Source of the DNA: an uncultured Lachnospiraceae bacterium
Lineage (GTDB): Bacteria > Bacillota > Clostridia > Lachnospirales > Lachnospiraceae
Reading direction: 5' to 3'
DNA length: 53,642 nt
Assembly: GCA_947165275.1 (NCBI GenBank)
Contig: CAMUZQ010000008.1
Coordinates: 1-53,642, forward strand
The notes beneath the pieces are model-generated. The model saw nothing but the letters and a program-made list of their open reading frames with translations, searched no databases and had not been told where the DNA came from. Made by a program: the position numbers and the translations under genes. This document shows positions 17,146 through 25,209 of the stretch, piece by piece (within the stretch, counting starts at the first letter, position 1; every line of letters begins with the position of its first letter).

Positions 17146-17217
17146 TAGCTCGTAGCGGAATCGAACCGCTGTTTCCGCCGTGAGAGGGCGGCGTCTTAAC
17201 CGCTTGACCAACGAGCC
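17146..17217 (-). tRNA. tRNA-Glu (anticodon CTC)
   Basis: The cloverleaf is complete: acceptor GGCTCGT with ACGAGCT (first pair G-U), D arm with TGGTCAAGCGGTTAAGAC, anticodon stem CCGCC/GGCGG around loop CTCTCAC (anticodon CTC), T arm GCGGTTCGATTCCGC, discriminator A. CCA is not encoded. It has its own promoter and terminator and is monocistronic. Confidence 0.96.
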
Positions 17218-17228
17218 GAACAAAAGGT

Positions 17229-17285
17229 ATATTAACATCCCAACATACCTTTTGCAAGGATTTTTTTAATTTTTTTTATCTTTTT
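17229..17285 (-). promoter_or_regulatory. tRNA-Glu promoter with A-tract UP element
   Basis: A -35 TTGCAA (17252-17257), 17-bp spacer and -10 TAATAT (17229-17234) lie on the minus strand, a few bases before the mature tRNA 5' end. Three runs of 7-8 A, about 10 bp apart, sit directly upstream of the -35 (about 17259-17286), as in a strong UP element of stable-RNA promoters. Confidence 0.8.
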
Positions 17286-17328
17286 TTCAGATCCGGTACG
17301 ACAGAGAGTCAGAACCGGCTCTGTCGGA

Positions 17329-18552
17329 TCATACCGTAAGCAGATCCTTGAACCATCTGAGAGAATCCAGATATGCTCCGTAAACAGAATCCATATCTAT
17401 ATCCCTGAGCACCATCTGTCTCGAAACCTCCTGCCAGGAAGCTGTCTCATACTCCTCAATGAAGGAAAGTATCTCTCCGAGATCACCCTTTCTGTGAAGC
17501 AGAGCCTCATCGATCGACTTTGATATCTTGACCATTGAAAGAGCCTCCTCCATGGTCTTGTCAAGCATCAGATCAAGCACTGAGAACATTCCCGTAAGGA
17601 AAAGCTCCTGTGAAAGTCCGCCTACTCCGAACACCTCAGCCAGATTCTCGGCAAATTTTGCCCTGAGCATGGAGATACGTGTCGTCTCTGAGGGCTTGTC
17701 TGCGCAGAGCTCCCTTGTGACTGCAGTATTGATCCACTTTTTGAGCTCCTTCTGTCCGAGCATGGCTGCCGCATGTCTTACGGAGGTTATCTCGGAATTC
17801 ATCGCCATATGATTGACTATCTCAAGCAGTGAGACCACGAGAGCCGCATCGTTCTGTATTATATCAGCAGCCTTTGTAAGATCGAAGTCCGGATTATTGA
17901 CGATATTCAAAAGCTCCAGATAGTTCATCTTCAGGGGTGCGAGCTCCCTCTCTCCGGAGGTCTTCGGAAGCCTGAAGAAATCTCCCTCATACAGGCTGTA
18001 GCCGCCGTCGGCAGTCAGCTTGTCATAATCCTCCTGCGAATCCACATTTATGCCCACAAGCCTGAGATTCGGGAACTGAGTCTGGAAATAAACCCTTGCG
18101 ACCTGTATCTTTATCTTCTTATGATCGAGAAGTATATAATCCATGAGCTTGAGTATCACCCTGTACTGCTCGAATTTATCAATGGGAAGGCTCCTGATGG
18201 CAAGCTTGTAGCCCTCGTTCTTGAGCGCAGACAGACGTCTGACATAATTCTCAGTAGGCGTGATCTCGGGTCCCATAAGAAGTACAAGCTTATCATGCGG
18301 CGCCGAACACTGGGAATCGATATCCGCAAATATCGATATGTCATTTACCTCTATAAATACCTCTTTGCTCCCTGACAGAGTATCTATACCGGTAGAATCC
18401 ACTATATCAAGTCCGGTAACAAAGCCTGCTCCGTCAAATCTCGCCGATCCCGCTGCCGCAGGTGTCATGAGCAGGTTCTCCTTCTGCGCAAAAATCGAAT
18501 AAGCGCATGTCATCATGTTTTTGTCAAAAAGCGGTATCAATGTAGCCAGCAT
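17329..18552 (-). CDS. EAL-HDOD (YuxH-type) signalling protein with degenerate EAL domain
   Basis: The 407-residue protein has an N-terminal EAL-like region (about 1-190) and a C-terminal HDOD domain (about 195-400, with MNYLELLNIVNNPDFDLTKAADIIQNDAALVVSLLEIVN and VRHAAAMLGQKELKKWI). The N-terminal start LIPLFDKNMMTCAYSIFA matches YuxH-like proteins (arqPIfdrnl..yGYElLfR). The EAL motif itself and its metal-binding acidic residues are not seen, so it probably does not hydrolyse cyclic-di-GMP. Both domains act elsewhere in signalling and protein-protein contacts; the target is unknown. Confidence 0.88.
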   Translation of the reverse strand: MLATLIPLFDKNMMTCAYSIFAQKENLLMTPAAAGSARFDGAGFVTGLDIVDSTGIDTLSGSKEVFIEVNDISIFADIDSQCSAPHDKLVLLMGPEITPTENYVRRLSALKNEGYKLAIRSLPIDKFEQYRVILKLMDYILLDHKKIKIQVARVYFQTQFPNLRLVGINVDSQEDYDKLTADGGYSLYEGDFFRLPKTSGERELAPLKMNYLELLNIVNNPDFDLTKAADIIQNDAALVVSLLEIVNHMAMNSEITSVRHAAAMLGQKELKKWINTAVTRELCADKPSETTRISMLRAKFAENLAEVFGVGGLSQELFLTGMFSVLDLMLDKTMEEALSMVKISKSIDEALLHRKGDLGEILSFIEEYETASWQEVSRQMVLRDIDMDSVYGAYLDSLRWFKDLLTV

Positions 18553-18657
18553 AATGTTTCCCTCTCCTCTAAAAAATACATTTTAGGATCAGCTCCAGAA
18601 AAAAACTGTCTGCTGCTCCCTATTATCTGACCCCTCTGTAAACATCAGAACAGTATC

Positions 18658-18663
18658 ATTATA
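18658..18663 (-). promoter_or_regulatory. Possible -10 element upstream of the EAL-HDOD gene
   Basis: A TATAAT preceded by GTG lies about 105 bp before the start codon. The matching -35 region is poor (ATGCAC at 17-bp spacing), so the promoter is tentative. The transcript would carry a leader with AGA/T-rich hairpins. Confidence 0.35.
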
Positions 18664-18702
18664 CACCACAAACCTCACCAGTGCATTATTTTTTTACTCT
18701 TA

Positions 18703-19425
18703 TCATTCCCACTGCTCTCTCTTTGAAACCGGGATCTTCCATTTGTCATGGAGGCATCCGAGGAAGGCCTTCCACTCCTGAGGATATTCGTTCGTACCCT
18801 GCGCTTCACACTTCAATGTCAGACTGTTTGCCCTGACCGACCATGTATCTCCGTCAAATATGCCCGGCTTCGTGAATTTATGTCCGTCCCATTTTCCGAC
18901 GCCGCAGGCCTTCATATCATCCAGGAACTCCTGCAGTCTCTGTCCAAGCTTCATTTCGCCGTAGGAAAGATCCACCGACCATGACAGATACAGCTTGTCC
19001 TGATTATCCTTTATCACGACATGGTATCCTGTGCCGTAGAGCCCCCAGGAATCAGCCCATGAAAACTCAAATACCGGCTCCTCAGGCTCACGCTTTGTCC
19101 TGATCACCTTATCCTCTGCCGCTGCCTCGACATAAGCCTCGGGCTTTCGCTGCTTCTTTTCCTCCTGCTTCGGGCGCCTGTCTCCCTTTCCGTGCCTCGG
19201 TCCCTTATCATGTCTGTTCCGTTTTCCGCTGCCCTCAGACCTGTCCCGCTCTGAGGCCTTCTCATGAGCCGCCGGCTTTTCCTGCTCGGCTGACTTCTCA
19301 GCTCTCGCCGGCTTTTCAGATCCCGCAGACCTCTCCTGTTCCTTAGACTCCCTGGGTTTATCGGATCCCTTCCCGCGGTAATGTCTCCGTCTGCCGTGTT
19401 TCTTTTTTTCCTTATTCTCTTCCAT
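18703..19425 (-). CDS. Unrecognised protein: highly charged disordered N terminus plus a compact Trp-rich domain
   Basis: I do not recognise this 240-residue protein. Residues 1 to about 115 are a low-complexity K/R/E-rich tract with repeated EKPA, EKSAEQEK and GKGDRRP-like segments, probably disordered and possibly nucleic-acid binding. Residues about 117-240 form a compact domain with six or more Trp (FSWADSWGLYGTGYHVVI, LYLSWSVDLSYGEMKLGQRL, VGKWDGHKFTKPGIFDGDTW, EWKAFLGCLHDKWKIP). No signal peptide or membrane segment is seen. It has its own promoter and lies downstream of polC. Its leader shares a motif with nusA and a DUF5688 gene. Confidence 0.75.
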   Translation of the reverse strand: MEENKEKKKHGRRRHYRGKGSDKPRESKEQERSAGSEKPARAEKSAEQEKPAAHEKASERDRSEGSGKRNRHDKGPRHGKGDRRPKQEEKKQRKPEAYVEAAAEDKVIRTKREPEEPVFEFSWADSWGLYGTGYHVVIKDNQDKLYLSWSVDLSYGEMKLGQRLQEFLDDMKACGVGKWDGHKFTKPGIFDGDTWSVRANSLTLKCEAQGTNEYPQEWKAFLGCLHDKWKIPVSKREQWE

Positions 19426-19431
19426 GGAATA

Positions 19432-19463
19432 CTCCTCTGTAAAGCGCAGTTTTATATCTGACT
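19432..19463 (-). promoter_or_regulatory. Leader motif shared with nusA and the DUF5688 gene
   Basis: The minus strand reads AGTCAGATATAAAACTG, then CGCTTTACAGAGGAG just before the start codon. It matches the nusA and DUF5688 leaders closely. A further hairpin (ATCTGAC-AGATAA-GTCAGAT) overlaps its 5' half. Confidence 0.4.
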
Positions 19464-19547
19464 TATCTGTCAGATGTCAGTGCTGTCAGCAACTCATGCT
19501 TCGCATTCATTTGACAGTACCTGGCTCGTCTATAAATATTAAAAAGT

Positions 19548-19577
19548 ATTATATGATGATTCCGGGCTCAAAAGCAA
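19548..19577 (-). promoter_or_regulatory. Promoter of the charged hypothetical gene
   Basis: The minus strand has a -35 TTGCTT (19572-19577), an 18-bp spacer and a -10 TATAAT (19548-19553), just after the polC stop. The leader to the start codon is about 115 nt and includes a small ATGC-GAA-GCAT hairpin. Confidence 0.6.
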
Positions 19578-19589
19578 TCACCGCCGATG

Positions 19590-22500
19590 TCACAGATCAA
19601 ACAGTGACAGCTGGTTTGATTCCGGCATATCCTCAAGGATGCCGAGCTCCTGCAGTCTGTCAGCCATGGCAGGCGAAGCGCCGCTTCTTGAGCAGAAATC
19701 ATCCTTTGAAAGAAAGGGACCGCCGTCCTTTGTTTCATTTATCCTTGAAATAAGGGCATCTGCCGCCTTGACTCCTATGGCGCTTATCGACGACAGGGAG
19801 GGCATTATCTTATCGTCTATGATCTGGAAGCTTCTTGCCGAGACCCTGTACAGATCGATGGGACAGAATTCAAAACCCCTGGCATACATCTCCTGTACTA
19901 TCCTCATATCCCTGAGCTCCTTCTTCTCCGTGTCCTTAAGCTCATTCTCTCTCTTCCTGTAGTCAGCGATAAGCTCTGCGAGCATCGCCGGCCCCTGACA
20001 GCATTTCTCATAGGAGAAGCCGTTTGCCCTTACCGAGAAATAACCGCAATAATACGCAAGGGGCATGTACACCTTGAACCATGCTATGCGGTAAGCCATC
20101 ATCACATATGCCGCAGCATGAGCCTTCGGGAACATGTATTTTATGGTCTGGCAGGAGGTGATATACCAGTCGGGGACACCGTGATCGGCCATATCCTGCT
20201 TCCACTTCTCCCAGTCATCACACTTCCCCTTAGCCACCTTTCCTTTTCTTACATTCTCCATTATCTTGAAGGAGACCTGGCTGTCGAGCCCCTTTCCTAT
20301 GAGGTAGAGCATGATATCATCTCGGCAGCATATGCATGTCGAGAGCGTCGCCGTTCCGCTTTTTATCAGCTCCTCCGCATTACCGGCCCACACGTCTGTC
20401 CCGTGTGCAAGTCCGGATATCCTCACGAGATCCGTGAAATTCCTGGGCTTTGCCTCCATGACCATGTTTATCGCATTATCCGTACCGAACTCGGGAAGCC
20501 CCATGGAGCCGTTTGCCGTCCCTCCTATATCAGCGCTGGTTATCCCCAGTGCGGAGGTATCCTTGAACAAGGACATGACCTTCTTGTCATCAAGAGGTAT
20601 CCCCCTGGGATCCACTCCCGTGATATCCTGGAGAAACTTGATCATCTCCGGATCCTGATGGCCGAGATTATCAAGCTTGAGCAGATTGTGATCGATGGAA
20701 TGGAAATCAAAATGGGTCGTCACGGCTGTCATGTCATCCATCTTATCCGCAGGATGCTGGATCGGGGTAAATGTGTCTATCTCCTCCCCGTGAGGAAGGA
20801 CGATGACACCTCCGGGATGCTGTCCCGTAGTCCTCAGCACTCCCGTGCATCCGAGGGCTATCCTGTCGATCTCAGCCGATCTTGCATGGATCTCATGTCC
20901 CTCGTAGAACTTTTTTGTATAGCCGTATGCAGTCTTGTCGGCAAGAGTCTCTATCGTGCCGGCGCGGAAGGCATGTCCCGCTCCGAATATGACCTCTGTA
21001 TACTTATGGGATTTTGACTGATAGTCGGATGAGAAGTTGAGGTCTATATCAGGCTCTTTATCCCCCTTAAACCCAAGGAAGGTCTCAAAGGGTATATCAA
21101 AGCCCATCTTCTGAAGCTTCTCCCCGCACTCGGGACAGACGGCATCCGGAAGATCTATCCCGCAGGTATTTTCCTCGTGATATCTTATCACGGTCTCGGA
21201 ATCAAAATCCGAATATTTGCATTTGGGACACAGATAATGCGGCCTCAGGGAATTAACCTCCGTGATCCCGGCAAGATATGCAGCAAAGGAGGATCCGACA
21301 GAGCCTCTGCTCCCCACAAGATACCCGTCCTCATTACTCTTCCATACAAGCTTCTGGGCTATGATATACATGACCGCATATCCGTTTCCTATGATGGATT
21401 TAAGCTCCGTGTCCATACGGTCCTGCACCACCTCCGGAAGCGTATCCCCGTATAATTCATGGGCCCGCTTTACGCATATGTCCTTCAGTGTCTCATCCGA
21501 TCTCTCTATGACCGGAGGACACTTGTCGGGCCGCACCGGAAATATCCTGTCGATCATATCAGCAATAAGGTTTGTATTTTCGATCACGACCTCTCTGGCC
21601 TTATCCGAACCCAGATACTGAAATTCCTGAAGCATCTCATCGGTGGTCCTTAAAAAGAGCGGAGGCTGCATATCTCCCCTCTTATCCTCCGGCTTATACT
21701 TGATTATCCTGCGGTATATCTCATCCTCCGGATCTATGAAATGCACATCTCCGGTCGCGCAGACAGGCTTGTCCCACATCTCGCCAAGCTCTGTTATCCT
21801 GCGGTTGATGTTTCTAATATCCTCCTCCGAGTTAATATCATTATCTCTTTCTATGAGCGAGAGATAATTGGACGCAGGCTGTATCTCAAGATAATCATAG
21901 AAGCCTACGATATTCGCGATCTCCTGCTCCGGCCTGTCGTCGATAAGAGCCCTGTAGAGCTCTCCTCTTTCACAGGCGCTGCCGAGAAGGAGTCCCTCCC
22001 TGTGCTTTATCAGCTCGCTCTTTGGTATCCTCGGAACCTTTTCGTAGTTTCCGCCGAAATACTTCACATGGGACAGGGATACAAGCCTGTAAAGATTCAC
22101 CCTTCCGGTCTCATTCTTGGCAAGCAGTATCACATGGAAGGGCATGAGATGCTGGATCGCCTCATCGGGGAAGGATAGCTTTTCCCTTGCCTCCATCAGC
22201 TCGCTGATCCCGTTGTCCCTCATCATGTCGCACAGTCTGACCCAGATGCCTCCGGTGGCCGTGGCATCATCCACGGCTCTGTGATGCTGGGTCAGTATCA
22301 CGCCGAGCTCCTTGGCTACACGGTCCAGGGTATGTCTGCCAAGTCTCGGCAGGAGTATCCTGGAGAGCATGAGCGTATCTGCATATACCCTGTCAAACTG
22401 TATCCCCAGCCTCCTGGCATTTTCGGCAATGAAGGAGATATCAAATGTGACATTATGCCCGACCATGACGGCGCCCCTGCTGAATTCCAAAAACCTCGGC

Positions 22501-24089
22501 AGGACCTTGTCTATGGTATCCGCGTCCTTTACCATATTATCCGTTATGGTGGTAAGCTTCGTGATCCTGTAGGGTATCGGACATTCCGGATTTACGAATT
22601 CATCATAGCTGTCCACTATCTTCCCGTCCTGGACCAGGACAGCGCCTATCTCTATTATCCTGTTGTGCACCGGGGAAAAGCCCGTAGTCTCTATATCAAA
22701 GACACAGTAGGTATCGCTAAGCATATGGGGTATGGTCACATCCGGATCTCCGGACACGTCCACTGCGGTTTTCATATCATCCACCACATATGCTTCCATG
22801 CCGTATATTATCTTAAAGTCCTTATTGTCAAACTTTACATGATTCGCGACGGGAAAGCCCTGGACAGAGCCGTGATCGGTTATGGCAAGGGCCTTCCAGC
22901 CCCATCTGTCCGCGGTTTTGAAAACATCCGAAACATCATCAACCCCGTCCATATTGCTCATCTTGGTATGGCAGTGAAGCTCCACCCTTTTCCTTACGGC
23001 ATTATCCTGTCTTTTCTTTCTGAAATCATCTATCCTTTTGATCCCCTTTACGATATTCATCGCAGGCTCATGCTCGTATTTCCCTATCGTCAGCGCTCCC
23101 CTTATCTTCAGGAATTTACCCGGAGCTATGTATTCCCGAAGCTTCTTCCCCTCCTCTGCAGGCGGGAATATCCTCACGCTTATCGTATCCGTATAATCAG
23201 TGATATTGAATCTCATCATAAGGAGGGTCCCGTCTTTTACCTCCTTATCCTCGTAGGATATGACCTCTCCTCTTACCGTTACCTCGCCGGTCTCACCCTC
23301 TATGTCCGCCATGGGCACCGACTGCCCGGGGACATCGCCTCTGTAGATCACATCGGGATCATCCGGATTGCCCGAAGACGCCCTTTTTGCATATCCCAAG
23401 GAGGCTCCTCCTCCGGATCCCCTGTAGGACGCCTTGCTCTTTTCCTGCGAGGGCTTCCTGAAATTTCTTGTTTTTTCGGGCTTCACGGCGTTCCCTGCCT
23501 GAGCCGCCCGCCCCGATATCTCAGCTATCTCCCTCTGCACCCGTCTTTCCATCTCGAGTCTCTCCGGAGACGGCTCTGCTTTTTCATAATCCACCCTTAT
23601 GGTGCATGAAAGACCGGCAACATCGGAAAAGATCCCGTTCAGATACTGCTTCAGCTCATCCGCTATATCATGGGATATGACAGTATCTGCCAGGGTGATC
23701 GTAAAATCCCTGTCTCCTTCAAAGCTTTTCCTTGCCTGATGATATATGGAATACATGACAGGCTTCTCGGCCTTCATCCCATAGGCTATGCTGCCCTTGT
23801 ATTCGTCATAGAAATTCGCTGCATTATACTGCGGCGAAAGAGAGAAATGCTCATGCAGACAGACCCTGACCCTCCCTCTGTTGTCAAGGGACGAGGCCAG
23901 CTCCTTCTGAATGATATAGATATCCTTTTTATGTATCGGATGAGGACTGTCAATATAAACATCTATCCTTGACCTCGTAGAGGTCATGGTGATGCCCGAT
24001 ACCACCACATCGGAAAGAAGCTCCCTTACCTCATCCGATGCAGGCAGGTATGAATTAAATACTTCAAAGAAAGGCTTTCTTGAGCTCAT
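19590..24089 (-). CDS. polC: DNA polymerase III PolC-type alpha subunit
   Basis: The 1499-residue replicative polymerase of low-GC Gram-positives. Order seen: N-terminal domain (1-200), OB domain (about 260-345), first PHP half (ELHCHTKMSNMDGVDDV near 370), an inserted DEDDh 3'-5' exonuclease (CVFDIETTGFSP near 460, GHNVTFDISFI, HRAVDDATATG), second PHP half, a zinc-finger-like CPKC...CPEC region (about 950-990), and the palm with EPDIDLNFSSDYQ (near 1012) and HPGGVIVLP. The PolC domain order separates it from DnaE. Its start overlaps ispG by 26 bp, an operon arrangement. Confidence 0.98.
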   Translation of the reverse strand: MSSRKPFFEVFNSYLPASDEVRELLSDVVVSGITMTSTRSRIDVYIDSPHPIHKKDIYIIQKELASSLDNRGRVRVCLHEHFSLSPQYNAANFYDEYKGSIAYGMKAEKPVMYSIYHQARKSFEGDRDFTITLADTVISHDIADELKQYLNGIFSDVAGLSCTIRVDYEKAEPSPERLEMERRVQREIAEISGRAAQAGNAVKPEKTRNFRKPSQEKSKASYRGSGGGASLGYAKRASSGNPDDPDVIYRGDVPGQSVPMADIEGETGEVTVRGEVISYEDKEVKDGTLLMMRFNITDYTDTISVRIFPPAEEGKKLREYIAPGKFLKIRGALTIGKYEHEPAMNIVKGIKRIDDFRKKRQDNAVRKRVELHCHTKMSNMDGVDDVSDVFKTADRWGWKALAITDHGSVQGFPVANHVKFDNKDFKIIYGMEAYVVDDMKTAVDVSGDPDVTIPHMLSDTYCVFDIETTGFSPVHNRIIEIGAVLVQDGKIVDSYDEFVNPECPIPYRITKLTTITDNMVKDADTIDKVLPRFLEFSRGAVMVGHNVTFDISFIAENARRLGIQFDRVYADTLMLSRILLPRLGRHTLDRVAKELGVILTQHHRAVDDATATGGIWVRLCDMMRDNGISELMEAREKLSFPDEAIQHLMPFHVILLAKNETGRVNLYRLVSLSHVKYFGGNYEKVPRIPKSELIKHREGLLLGSACERGELYRALIDDRPEQEIANIVGFYDYLEIQPASNYLSLIERDNDINSEEDIRNINRRITELGEMWDKPVCATGDVHFIDPEDEIYRRIIKYKPEDKRGDMQPPLFLRTTDEMLQEFQYLGSDKAREVVIENTNLIADMIDRIFPVRPDKCPPVIERSDETLKDICVKRAHELYGDTLPEVVQDRMDTELKSIIGNGYAVMYIIAQKLVWKSNEDGYLVGSRGSVGSSFAAYLAGITEVNSLRPHYLCPKCKYSDFDSETVIRYHEENTCGIDLPDAVCPECGEKLQKMGFDIPFETFLGFKGDKEPDIDLNFSSDYQSKSHKYTEVIFGAGHAFRAGTIETLADKTAYGYTKKFYEGHEIHARSAEIDRIALGCTGVLRTTGQHPGGVIVLPHGEEIDTFTPIQHPADKMDDMTAVTTHFDFHSIDHNLLKLDNLGHQDPEMIKFLQDITGVDPRGIPLDDKKVMSLFKDTSALGITSADIGGTANGSMGLPEFGTDNAINMVMEAKPRNFTDLVRISGLAHGTDVWAGNAEELIKSGTATLSTCICCRDDIMLYLIGKGLDSQVSFKIMENVRKGKVAKGKCDDWEKWKQDMADHGVPDWYITSCQTIKYMFPKAHAAAYVMMAYRIAWFKVYMPLAYYCGYFSVRANGFSYEKCCQGPAMLAELIADYRKRENELKDTEKKELRDMRIVQEMYARGFEFCPIDLYRVSARSFQIIDDKIMPSLSSISAIGVKAADALISRINETKDGGPFLSKDDFCSRSGASPAMADRLQELGILEDMPESNQLSLFDL

Positions 24090-25122
24090 CTTCCAATGCT
24101 CCCACTATCTCTGATTCCGCAACCTTCCTGATGATCTCACCCTTTCTGATGATGAGTCCCTCACCATGTCCTCCCGCTACGCCGATGTCGGCCTCCTTCG
24201 CCTCTCCGGGACCGTTGACAGCGCAGCCCATGACTGCCACCTTGATATTCAGATCCCTGTATTTTGTGAGCATATTCTCCACACTGGACTCCAGTGCTAT
24301 GAGGTCGATATCTGTCCTCCCGCAGGTGGGACATGACACTATCTCCACCCCGCCTGTACGAAGTCCCAGAGATCTCAGGATAATCCGGGCGCTCTTTACC
24401 TCCTCTGCCGGATCCCCGGTGAGTGATACCCTTATGGTATCGCCGATGCCCTCATAAAGGATGATGCCTATGCCTATACCGGATTTGATATTACCTGACA
24501 CCAGCGAGCCTGCCTCGGTTATCCCGACATGCAGAGGATAAGGGCATCTTGGCGCAAGAGCCTCATGGGCCTTCACTGCCATCAGCACATCAGAGGATTT
24601 GATGGAAACCACTATATTATCATAATCAGCCCCCTCTATCATCCGGACCTTATCAAGCGCGGACTCGACTATACCCTCAGCTGTCACTCCGCCGTATCTG
24701 TCGACTATCTCCCTTTCGAGGGAGCCTGAATTAACCCCGACCCTTATGGGGATCTGCCGCTCCTTTGCCGCTTTGACCACCTCCAGAAGTTTCTCTTCTC
24801 CACCTATATTCCCCGGGTTTATCCTTATCTTATCCGCTCCGTTTTCCATCGCCATCAAAGCCATGCGGTGATCAAAATGTATATCCGCCACAAGGGGTAT
24901 ATGTATCCTCTTTTTTATCTCCCGGAGAGCCTTTGCCGACCCCTCATCGGGAACCGTGCAGCGGATGATGTCGCATCCGCATTCCTCAAGACGGAGTATC
25001 TGTCCGACAGTCGCTTCCACATCGGAAGTCTTCGTATTCGTCATTGACTGGATGAGTATCGGGTTTCCTCCCCCGATGACTCTGTCGCCTATCTTTATCA
25101 CCTTTGTTTCATCTCTGTACAT
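24064..25122 (-). CDS. ispG: 4-hydroxy-3-methylbut-2-en-1-yl diphosphate synthase
   Basis: IspG performs the penultimate step of the MEP isoprenoid pathway with a 4Fe-4S cluster. The 352-residue protein has GGGNPILIQSMTNT, VADIHFDHRMAL, KIRINPGNIGG and the C-terminal cluster ligands CPTCGRTDID and a MGCAVNGPGEAKEADIG motif. The start MYRDETKVIKIGD (25122) is chosen from family alignment and a GGAGAGG upstream; an in-frame extension to 25164 is less likely. It is upstream of polC. Confidence 0.96.
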   Translation of the reverse strand: MYRDETKVIKIGDRVIGGGNPILIQSMTNTKTSDVEATVGQILRLEECGCDIIRCTVPDEGSAKALREIKKRIHIPLVADIHFDHRMALMAMENGADKIRINPGNIGGEEKLLEVVKAAKERQIPIRVGVNSGSLEREIVDRYGGVTAEGIVESALDKVRMIEGADYDNIVVSIKSSDVLMAVKAHEALAPRCPYPLHVGITEAGSLVSGNIKSGIGIGIILYEGIGDTIRVSLTGDPAEEVKSARIILRSLGLRTGGVEIVSCPTCGRTDIDLIALESSVENMLTKYRDLNIKVAVMGCAVNGPGEAKEADIGVAGGHGEGLIIRKGEIIRKVAESEIVGALEDELKKAFL

Positions 25123-25200
25123 ATCTGCCTCTCCGGATCCATAAGACATCAGGATCAGGACCATGTGAGGATCCCGGTCCCGACATCTGTTTTTTGAAAG

Positions 25201-25209
25201 ATTATATCA
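25201..25209 (-). promoter_or_regulatory. Extended -10 promoter of ispG-polC
   Basis: The minus strand reads TGATATAAT, an extended -10 (TGnTATAAT). Its TGA is the stop codon of the Ig-like gene. No good -35 is needed for this class; none is seen at 17 bp. Confidence 0.45.

Noticed and set aside
17281-17330. Hairpin GATCCGACAGAG/CTCTGTCG...CGGATC after the EAL-HDOD gene as a terminator
   Set aside because: On the minus strand it is followed by A-runs, not T-runs; the A-runs fit the tRNA-Glu UP element instead.
20118-23609. Long plus-strand frames (299 and 442 codons) opposite polC
   Set aside because: They are shadows of PolC codon bias; their translations have no recognisable domain.
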